Part shown: positions 53,126 through 60,357 of the stretch, piece by piece
Layout of the letters: each line of letters starts with the position of its first letter
How positions within the stretch are numbered: position 1 is the first letter of the stretch
DNA from: SW10 sp965657795
Lineage (GTDB): Bacteria; Verrucomicrobiota; Verrucomicrobiia; Verrucomicrobiales; Akkermansiaceae
DNA: 64,000 nt
Direction: 5' to 3'
Assembly (NCBI GenBank): GCA_965657795.1
Contig: CBFHQJ010000012.1
Location: 6,147 to 70,146 of the forward strand
Notes under the pieces: generated by a model
Seen by the model: the letters and a program-made list of their open reading frames with translations, nothing else
Told to the model about the DNA's origin: nothing
Database searches by the model: none
Translations under genes and position numbers: made by a program

Positions 53126-55537
53126 GTGCGCCAACTCGTTTCCATCCTCCTGAGCCTCGCCGGCGGCCTGGCCTTTGGTTTCGAAAACTCCCCCAAGCCC
53201 GGGAAGGTATCTCCTCCAGACAAACATTGGGCCTTTCAAATGCCGGCCTCGGACGGGCGGTCCATCGATCAACTCGTTGCCAGCAAACTCGCCGAAGTCA
53301 AGCTGACCGCCGTTTCAAAAGCTCCTCGTGAGATTCTCATTCGTCGCACCTTTCACGTCATCACCGGACTGCTGCCAACCCTGGAGGAAAAAGCCAAGTG
53401 GATTTCCGACGCTCGCCCCGATTGGCTCGCTCATCTTACCGACGACCTCCTGTCCCGCCCGGGCTTTGGCGAAAGATGGGGCCGCCATTGGCTGGATGTC
53501 GCCCGCTACGCCGACACCAGAGGTGCCGCCCTTCCCGACAATGAGGACTTCCCCTACGCCTTCACCTATCGCGACTGGGTCATTCGCTCATTCAACGAAT
53601 CACTCCCTTACGATCAATTTCTCCAGCGTCAAATCGCGGCCGATCTCATCGACCTCCCTCGCGAGGAACTTGCCGCCCTCGGGTTCCTGACAGTCGGGCG
53701 GGCCTACCAGGGCGGCCAAAACCATCTCGTCATCGCGGATCGTATCGATGTCGCCACCCGCAGCACGATGGGTCTCACCGTCGCCTGCGCCCGCTGCCAC
53801 GACCACAAAACCGATCCCATTCCCACCGCCGATTACTATGGCCTCTATGGAGTCTTTAATAGCTCGCTCGTTCCAAAGAAATTTCCAGTCATCGCAGAAC
53901 CTTCACAAGAACCCGGAGCGGTCGCCTATCGCGCAGAGCTGAAAAAGAAAGCCATGGAGGTCCACCAACACGTCAAAAAGTGCGATCCCAATTATAAAAC
54001 GCCCGAAGACTTCCTCGATTTCAATCTCCCCCGAGGGACTAAAATCAACCAAACACAACGTGGGAAATTTCGTCAACTCACCGGAGCTGTCACCCGGCTT
54101 CAGGCCACCTCCCCTTTCGCAATTCCACGGGCCATGGTGCTTCGCGAAAAACCCAGTCCCTTCACCCCGCGCATCCACGAACGGGGAAATCCCCGCGCCC
54201 AGGGTGACCCCGTCCCCCGCGCCTTTCTCTCCATTTTTCGCGAAGACAAGGAACACTTCACGCAAGGATCGGGCCGCCTCGAATTCGCCCACCGACTCAC
54301 CGACGATCGCAACCCCCTCACCTCCCGCGTCTGGGCCAACCGCGTTTGGATGCATCTAACCGGCTCGCCTCTCGTCGATTCCCCGGGCGACTTCGGGCCG
54401 CAAACCGACGAGCCCATCCAGCTCGCATTGCTTGATCACCTCGCTCTTTTCCTGAAAAACAACCAGTGGTCCACCAAAGCCCTCATCAAACATATTGTCA
54501 TTTCGGAGACTTTCCAGCGGTCCAGCCAGAGCACCGCCGAGCTCCGGGAGAAAGACCCTGCCAATCTTTACCTCGCCCGAGCCAATCGTCAGCGAAAAGA
54601 TCTCGAAGCATGGCGCGATTCGGCCCTGCAAGTCAGTGGACGCCTTGTCAGCAAAATGGGTGGTAAGCCTTTTGAACTCGATCAGTCGCCGTACGAAGGG
54701 CGCCGTACCGTCTACGCCAAGACACGTCGCGGCTTCCTCCCCTCCATCATGCGGGCCTTTGATTTCCCCGGCTCCGAGGAAGCACAGATGAAGCGTACCA
54801 CCACCACCACACCCACCCAGGCGCTTTACCTCATGAACAGCCCCTTTCTCCACGGAGAAGCCCGGGCTATTGCCAAACGAAGCCCATCGATCAAATCCAT
54901 TTATGAAACGGTCCTGCAACGCGCCCCTTCGGCAACTGAAGCCAAAGCCGCCAAGGCCTGGCTCACCCGGGCTAAAACCAGCCGAACTTCGGGGACCTGG
55001 GACTATGGGTATCTTCATGAAGGGACTCTCGATTTCAAGCCGCTCCCCTACTTCGAAAAAGGCCAATGGAGGGGCTTACAAAACCTCCCCGACAAAACCC
55101 TCGGCTGGCTCAGTTGGACCGCAGACGGCGGACATCCCGAAACCGACGAACACGCCGTTCTCAAATGGACCGCAATCGAAGATGGAAAAGTCAACCTCTC
55201 GGGAAAGTTCGTAGCAACAAGGGACCAAGGCAACGGTCTCATTGCCCGAATTATGCGACCGGACGGAGCAGTCCTTGGTGAATGGACCCTGGAACCCGCC
55301 GAGAGCGTTCCCACCAATCTTAAAAACATCGAAATCAAAGCAGGTGGCGAATTGTGGTTCGTCGCCGATAGTCGGAACAACTCCGCTTTCGGTTCCTTCC
55401 AATGGGCGCCAAAAATTTCGGATCAAAAGGGCCTGATTTCAGATGCCAAAAACGACTTTGCAGGACCGGGGCTTCCTCCCCTCGCCCAACTTGCTCAGGC
55501 GCTCCTCCTGAGCAATGAATTTTTCTACCTCGATTAG
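53126..55537 (+). CDS. PSD1-type protein (DUF1549-DUF1553) without cytochrome c domain
   Basis: I choose the GTG at 53126 (MRQLVSILLSLAGGLAFG signal), giving 803 residues; an earlier GTG at 53036 would overlap the preceding gene and place 30 residues before the signal. DUF1549 is at about 40-260 (GERWGRHWLDVARYADTRG, CARCHDHKTDPIPTADYYG) and DUF1553 at about 380-620. The usual N-terminal cytochrome c is missing. The end carries an extra domain of about 120 residues (WGYLHEG-like start, GKFVATRDQGNGLIARIMRP) not seen in the other PSD1 protein here. A DUF1501 gene starts 3 bases after the stop. Confidence 0.88.
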   Translation: MRQLVSILLSLAGGLAFGFENSPKPGKVSPPDKHWAFQMPASDGRSIDQLVASKLAEVKLTAVSKAPREILIRRTFHVITGLLPTLEEKAKWISDARPDWLAHLTDDLLSRPGFGERWGRHWLDVARYADTRGAALPDNEDFPYAFTYRDWVIRSFNESLPYDQFLQRQIAADLIDLPREELAALGFLTVGRAYQGGQNHLVIADRIDVATRSTMGLTVACARCHDHKTDPIPTADYYGLYGVFNSSLVPKKFPVIAEPSQEPGAVAYRAELKKKAMEVHQHVKKCDPNYKTPEDFLDFNLPRGTKINQTQRGKFRQLTGAVTRLQATSPFAIPRAMVLREKPSPFTPRIHERGNPRAQGDPVPRAFLSIFREDKEHFTQGSGRLEFAHRLTDDRNPLTSRVWANRVWMHLTGSPLVDSPGDFGPQTDEPIQLALLDHLALFLKNNQWSTKALIKHIVISETFQRSSQSTAELREKDPANLYLARANRQRKDLEAWRDSALQVSGRLVSKMGGKPFELDQSPYEGRRTVYAKTRRGFLPSIMRAFDFPGSEEAQMKRTTTTTPTQALYLMNSPFLHGEARAIAKRSPSIKSIYETVLQRAPSATEAKAAKAWLTRAKTSRTSGTWDYGYLHEGTLDFKPLPYFEKGQWRGLQNLPDKTLGWLSWTADGGHPETDEHAVLKWTAIEDGKVNLSGKFVATRDQGNGLIARIMRPDGAVLGEWTLEPAESVPTNLKNIEIKAGGELWFVADSRNNSAFGSFQWAPKISDQKGLISDAKNDFAGPGLPPLAQLAQALLLSNEFFYLD

Positions 55538-55540
55538 ACC

Positions 55541-56959
55541 ATGAACGGACATCACACTTTTGGACACGGCGGTTTCGTCACCTCACGACGCGATTTCCTG
55601 CAGCGCTGCGGGATGGGACTCGGCGCCCTCGCAGTTCCGTCATTGAGCGGCCAATCGATCAGCCCGCTTTCCCCCCGGCAACCGCAAACGGGAGGAAAAG
55701 CGAAGGCCGTTATTCATCTCTTCATGAATGGTGGACCATCCCAGGTCGACACCTTCGACCCGAAGCCCGAACTCACCAAGTATCACGACAAAAAGATCCC
55801 GCTCGAACTAAAAACCGAGCGCCCCACCGGCGTCGCTCTCGGCTCACCTTTCAAGTTCCAGAAGCACGGGGAGTCCGGCATCGAGATCTCCGAGCTCTTT
55901 CCCAATGTCGCTAAATCAGCGGACGAGATTTGCGTCATCCGCTCGATGCACGCCGATGTCCCCAACCATGAGCCTTCATTGCTCCTGATGAATTGCGGTG
56001 ACTCCCGCCTCTCCCGCCCCAGCGTTGGTTCCTGGGTCACTTATGGGCTTGGAACCGAAAACCAAAACCTTCCCGGATTCGTCACGATGTGCCCCGGCGG
56101 CTATCCCGTCTCACGCACCCAGAATTGGCAATCGGGATTTCTTCCCGCCGCCTATCAGGGAACCTATGTCGACACCAAGACGACTGATCCGCGCAAACTG
56201 ATCGATCACGTCACCCCGACCCACTTGTCCCACAAGCGGCAGCGGGATCAACTCGACTTCCTTCGGCAATTGAACGAGGAACACGCTAGGGAGCGCAACT
56301 ACGATTCCGATCTTGAAGCCCGTTTGGAAAGCTTCGAACTTGCCTACCGCATGCAGCTCGAAGCGACCGACGCCTTTGATGTCACTCTGGAGCCACAATA
56401 CATTCGCGACCTTTATGGAGACAACTTGCAAGGGCGCCAAATGCTCATTACCCGTCGACTCGTTGAGCGCGGAGTGCGCTTCGTGCAAGTTTGGCACGGA
56501 GCTGGCCAGCCATGGGATAATCACGATGACCTGGAGAAGAATCACCGACGCCTCGCTCGCGAATGCGACCAGGCAATCGGAGCACTTTTAATCGATCTAA
56601 AACAACGCGGTATGCTCGACGAAACCCTTGTTCTTTGGGGCGGGGAATTTGGCCGTACTCCGGTTGTCGAAATGCCCAAGGAAGGAACCAATGCCGGCAA
56701 AATCAACGGCCGTGACCATAATCACTACGGCTTCACCACCTGGATGGCGGGTGGCGGGGTCAAAGGCGGACATGTTCACGGGGCAACCGACGACTTCGGC
56801 TTCCAGGCCGTAAAGGACAAGGTTCACGTTCACGATCTCCACGCGACCATGCTCCACCAACTCGGCTTTGATCACGAGAAGCTCACATACCGATACAGCG
56901 GTCGTGACTTCAGACTGACCGACGTCCATGGCCACGTCGTTCACGACTTACTGGCATAG
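55541..56959 (+). CDS. DUF1501 domain protein (second copy)
   Basis: This 472-residue paralogue of the protein at 34499-35917 has a twin-arginine-type signal (SRRDFLQRCGMGLGALAVPS) and the same blocks: IHLFMNGGPSQVDTFDPK, WDNHDDLEKNHRRL, VLWGGEFGRTPVVEMP and GRDHNHYGFTTWMAGGGVKGG. It is directly downstream of its PSD1 partner and surely co-transcribed with it. It ends 8 bases from the convergent LamG gene. Confidence 0.92.
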   Translation: MNGHHTFGHGGFVTSRRDFLQRCGMGLGALAVPSLSGQSISPLSPRQPQTGGKAKAVIHLFMNGGPSQVDTFDPKPELTKYHDKKIPLELKTERPTGVALGSPFKFQKHGESGIEISELFPNVAKSADEICVIRSMHADVPNHEPSLLLMNCGDSRLSRPSVGSWVTYGLGTENQNLPGFVTMCPGGYPVSRTQNWQSGFLPAAYQGTYVDTKTTDPRKLIDHVTPTHLSHKRQRDQLDFLRQLNEEHARERNYDSDLEARLESFELAYRMQLEATDAFDVTLEPQYIRDLYGDNLQGRQMLITRRLVERGVRFVQVWHGAGQPWDNHDDLEKNHRRLARECDQAIGALLIDLKQRGMLDETLVLWGGEFGRTPVVEMPKEGTNAGKINGRDHNHYGFTTWMAGGGVKGGHVHGATDDFGFQAVKDKVHVHDLHATMLHQLGFDHEKLTYRYSGRDFRLTDVHGHVVHDLLA

Positions 56960-56967
56960 CCACACAA

Positions 56968-57939
56968 CTAATCCCACCTGCGGACCTGGATAAAGATCCG
57001 GTCAGGCTTTGCTCCCCCGAACTCCAAGGTGTAACTCCCGCCCTCGGCGCCAGCCAGGACACTGTCGTCCACCTCGCCCCAGGTTACGAGATCCGATGAT
57101 TGCCAAACGGAGAAAAGCTCATCTTCCTCAGCCTCCCATGTGATCGTCACGCTATCCTCGCCAACTGTGACGGTTTCGATCTCAAGATCAGGTTTAGCAG
57201 GTGGATCAGGCGGCGTCGAAAGAGCAGTGATTTCTTCTTCGGTCAACACTCCGGAATAGATCGCGAAGTCATCGATATTTCCTCCAAGCCCCTTGGTGCC
57301 TGTCGTTCCAGTAAAATTGAATGACCCAAGATATCCTTCGGTAGCCATAGAGATGGGACTCGTAACTGCATCGGCGAATCCATCAACTCCGAAGCCATCA
57401 ATGTGCACTTCCAATTGACCCTGCGGGTCGTAGGTTGCGGCGACCGAGTGCCACTCACCATCCTCCAGTGCGATCGGAACACGCACCAAGGCGAAATCAG
57501 GCCCCGGAAAATCGATTCGGAACGCGAGATCTCCCGCGGTGCCAATATAGAGTGATTGAACGCCGTCCCCCCCGTTTCCTGAGAAGTCAAAGATCCCTCG
57601 AGCATCGGTGGTAAGATCATCAGGCATGCGGACCCAGAAGAACATGCTGAATGCCTCGTCACCCGGCTGATACAACTCGTCTGAGTCAATGAAGAGGTGA
57701 TCATTTCCACCACTGATTGAGGAGTTTACGCCCAGCGAGCCACCCTGCTCGCCAACTCCCGCTTCGACCACCAAGGTCGAAGTCTCCGAAGGTTCGTCAC
57801 CATTTGCTTCGCCCGCCTTATCAAGCCACCACTGTTCTCCTTCAAAGTCCCATAAATGCACCAACTCAGCTGACGTTGCCACCGCTGAAAAGTGGGCGGC
57901 ATAAAGTAAGATCAAACCAAACATCTTCTTTCTCATCAC
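56968..57939 (-). CDS. Secreted LamG-domain protein
   Basis: This 323-residue protein has a signal peptide (MFGLILLYAAHFSAVATSA). A LamG/concanavalin-like domain spans about residues 30-245 (VHLWDFEGEQWWLDKAGEAN, FSMFFWVRMPDDL, GEWHSVAATYDPQGQ, GGNIDDFAIYSGVL). It ends with VWQSSDLVTWGEVDD...FIQVRRWD, the tail recurring in this window. Carbohydrate or protein binding at the cell surface is inferred. It is preceded by a 221-base region shared with the divergent PEP-CTERM gene. Confidence 0.85.
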   Translation of the reverse strand: MMRKKMFGLILLYAAHFSAVATSAELVHLWDFEGEQWWLDKAGEANGDEPSETSTLVVEAGVGEQGGSLGVNSSISGGNDHLFIDSDELYQPGDEAFSMFFWVRMPDDLTTDARGIFDFSGNGGDGVQSLYIGTAGDLAFRIDFPGPDFALVRVPIALEDGEWHSVAATYDPQGQLEVHIDGFGVDGFADAVTSPISMATEGYLGSFNFTGTTGTKGLGGNIDDFAIYSGVLTEEEITALSTPPDPPAKPDLEIETVTVGEDSVTITWEAEEDELFSVWQSSDLVTWGEVDDSVLAGAEGGSYTLEFGGAKPDRIFIQVRRWD

Positions 57940-58160
57940 GGCCGACCTGTCTCTTGAATCTTGGACTCAGGCAAGGGAATTCTCACAAGAAACTCTCATA
58001 TCGAAGATGAAAACCTCGCAAGCCATAAGTACTAATTGACTGATTGACAGGCCAGAAAAAGCTCATCACGATGGACTTGCCGATTGGATAAGCAGGGAAC
58101 ACTCAGAATATTCACTCCGCCTTTCTCACTCAAAAAAGAATCAATTTTTCACTGAACCTC
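57940..58160. promoter_or_regulatory. Divergent intergenic region
   Basis: The 221 bases between the LamG gene (minus) and a PEP-CTERM gene (plus) should contain both promoters. No clear hairpin or operator was seen. Confidence 0.4.
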
Positions 58161-58850
58161 ATGAAATTCCAAACAATCGCGGCGACCCTCTTCACCGCCA
58201 CCTACGCCCATGGAGCCGTCCTCGTTGACTGGGACTTCAGCGGTCTTGATTGGCGTGCAGGAGAAGGGAGCGGACTCGCTCTAAATGACCCGGCACCAAA
58301 TCCAATTTTAACTGCAACCGCTGCCAATGCTGCCTTGGGATTGACCACGACCGACCTCACGCCCTCGGCGGGACTGAATGTTGTCATTAACGCCACCACT
58401 GCCGCCGGCGAAGCTGACATTCGCGATTTCGACTTCGGCGGCAATGGTTCGAACGAAAACTATATGGAGTTCACCTTGACTGCCGACACTCCCGGAAGCC
58501 TGAGCATCGAGTCCATCTCGATTTCCCAATGGCGCAATGGAGCCGGTGCCGTCGATGGCATGGCCTTCGACGTCAGTGTCGATGGCGGAGCCTTTGCTCT
58601 TTATGACTCGATCCAAGTCGATGCAAATCGTGGAGGAGGTCCTTCCTTTGATACTTTCACATTCAATGAAGCAATTCTCGGTGCTGACAGTGTTGCCATT
58701 CGCTTCGCTCCCCGGCACGTGAACGAAGGTTCGACCGGTAATATTCACGTGAACGGACTGCAAGTCACAGGAACGGTTGTTCCCGAGCCTTCCAGTTCAC
58801 TTCTTGCAAGCTTGGCAGGAATGCTGATTCTGCTCCGTCGCCGCAAATAG
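58161..58850 (+). CDS. PEP-CTERM sorting domain protein
   Basis: This 229-residue secreted protein has a signal peptide (MKFQTIAATLFTATYAHGA) and ends with VVPEPSSSLLASLAGMLILL and RRRK, a canonical PEP-CTERM. The mature part is beta-rich with acidic patches (DWDFSGLDWRAG, DIRDFDFGGNG, DGMAFDVSVDGGAF), resembling other short PEP-CTERM proteins of unknown function. It is not closely similar to the PEP-CTERM protein at 15061. A strong terminator follows, so it is monocistronic. Confidence 0.9.
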   Translation: MKFQTIAATLFTATYAHGAVLVDWDFSGLDWRAGEGSGLALNDPAPNPILTATAANAALGLTTTDLTPSAGLNVVINATTAAGEADIRDFDFGGNGSNENYMEFTLTADTPGSLSIESISISQWRNGAGAVDGMAFDVSVDGGAFALYDSIQVDANRGGGPSFDTFTFNEAILGADSVAIRFAPRHVNEGSTGNIHVNGLQVTGTVVPEPSSSLLASLAGMLILLRRRK

Positions 58851-58879
58851 ACCAACAGCGGAACAATCCAATCTTCGAG

Positions 58880-58909
58880 AACGACTCCGGAATTTCCGGA
58901 GTCGTTTTT
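58880..58909 (+). terminator. Rho-independent terminator after the PEP-CTERM gene
   Basis: AACGACTCCGGAA pairs perfectly with TTCCGGAGTCGTT and is followed by further T residues, 30 bases after the stop. Confidence 0.93.
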
Positions 58910-58914
58910 GTTCC

Positions 58915-59111
58915 AACTTCTTTGAGATTTTGGTTGGGGTTGAATTGTCGCGGTGATTCGTAGCGAAGGCCGAAAGAGCCCCCTGCACGAGCCGCAAGAA
59001 GTAGACCAAAGCCCCACGGAAAACGCATGTCCGCTAAAGTTTCGGGACCATATTCCAGCCAAGCTTGATGCCGTGGTCTGAGTTTCGACCCAAGCTTTCG
59101 GCACCAAACAC
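58915..59111 (-). other. Intergenic stretch, possibly a decayed coding remnant
   Basis: Read on the minus strand, one frame gives protein-like sequence (DMRFPWGFGLLLAARAGG, FGLRYESPRQFNPNQNL) that continues into another frame upstream (GRNSDHGIKLGWN). It suggests an outer-membrane-like gene end that lost its frame, but evidence is thin. Confidence 0.25.
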
Positions 59112-60095
59112 TCAATCGACAGGATAGCCATAGCGCTCCAACAAGGGCTGATAAAGATCAAGAAATCGCTGGTTTAATTCAGGAGTAAAGAGCTTTCTCC
59201 ACTGCTCGCTCTTTGGGTTTCTGACATGCCCCTTCTTCGCCTCCTTGGCACCTGCCCGAAAAGCGTACGCGTCTTTCTGGGCTTTCCTCACAAGCCACCC
59301 CGGCTGGTCAAAGAAAGTAAAAATCTCCCCAAAGATCTTGGCCTCGTTTCCCGGTAGATTCTCATACCGAAAAAGCAACATTCGCTCATCCTGTTCAGGC
59401 CACGCCAGCATACTTTCAAAGTGATTTTTGCGAAATTCGATCTCAGCCCAAAGCCCTTCCTCCTGTGACGCCTCATTTACGTATTCCTGCAAGGTCTGCC
59501 CCTCGCCCAGATCTGATGGCACACAACCATTCACCGCCTCAAAGTCGACATCGGTCGGATCCTGATATCGGCACCAACGTTCGCCAGCCTTCCGGTGATA
59601 AAAATAGCTGGAAATCACAAGATCTCTGGGGTCGCGAATAAAACGGACGGCCTTAATATCGTCGAAGCGATCCAAATCGAGATAATTACCGCTCAGCGAG
59701 GACATCCCAAAACGATGACAGTTATCGAGCCAGGCATCCTTACGATGATAGAAGTGACGAAACCTTGTTGGGCTTCCGCTAAAAACCATGGGCGAAAAAC
59801 GCTTGGCCCGGGCCGCCCTGCGGTAAATCCGACGGGTGTACATGGTCATGCACTTGTGAAACCCGCAATGCACCCTGATTGGCGCCGAAATCCTTTTCGG
59901 GTCTTCGGAAATTTTACGTAAACCCAATCGATCTGCCCCACCTGGGACCACTTGATAAATGGTTTGCCCAACTGTCCATTCATCACCCGACTGGATCTCC
60001 TTCTTAGCGCCGACCCTTTTCCCATTTAAACGCAACTGACCCAGCAAACACATCTTGCGAGCCTCATTCCGACGCAACACCCTGGTTGCCATCAT
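59112..60095 (-). CDS. Sulfotransferase-family protein with N-terminal S4-like domain
   Basis: This 327-residue protein combines two parts. Residues 5-50 match an S4 RNA-binding motif (RRNEARKMCLLGQLRLNGKR, then IQSGDEW), as in RluA-type pseudouridine synthases and ribosomal protein S4. Residues 70-327 match the PAPS-dependent sulfotransferase fold: a 5'-phosphosulfate-like loop GFHKCMTMYTRRI near residue 78 and the 3'-phosphate motif FIRDPRDLVISSYFYHRKAG near 150. The first loop differs from the usual K-S/T-G-T pattern, so donor binding is not assured. The acceptor is unknown. It is divergent from the DUF6288 gene, 262 bases away. Confidence 0.78.
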   Translation of the reverse strand: MMATRVLRRNEARKMCLLGQLRLNGKRVGAKKEIQSGDEWTVGQTIYQVVPGGADRLGLRKISEDPKRISAPIRVHCGFHKCMTMYTRRIYRRAARAKRFSPMVFSGSPTRFRHFYHRKDAWLDNCHRFGMSSLSGNYLDLDRFDDIKAVRFIRDPRDLVISSYFYHRKAGERWCRYQDPTDVDFEAVNGCVPSDLGEGQTLQEYVNEASQEEGLWAEIEFRKNHFESMLAWPEQDERMLLFRYENLPGNEAKIFGEIFTFFDQPGWLVRKAQKDAYAFRAGAKEAKKGHVRNPKSEQWRKLFTPELNQRFLDLYQPLLERYGYPVD

Positions 60096-60202
60096 TACAT
60101 GCTCAACCCAGCGAGGACTATTGTTGCTTATTCCTGGGAAATGAATGGAAGAATGGTCGGTAAATCAATCTGAAATCCATTCATCTTTATTTTGGAGGGT
60201 CC

Positions 60203-60253
60203 ATGAATCCCTACCCACTCACGGGCAAGCAGGATCGAACAACGCCAGACTGA
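60203..60253 (+). other. Possible 16-codon small ORF or leader peptide
   Basis: An ATG with a good Shine-Dalgarno sequence (GGAGG, spacing five) opens a 16-codon frame (MNPYPLTGKQDRTTPD) 105 bases before the DUF6288 start. It could be a leader peptide, a gene remnant or chance. Confidence 0.3.
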
Positions 60254-60357
60254 TGAGCCTTCGCTTGCTGGACATCAAAGTCTTCAGGCACTAGTTCTCT
60301 GAATAGAATTTGTGTTTCCGAAGACCTCTCTTCCTCACCACTTCCACTTCCACTTTC

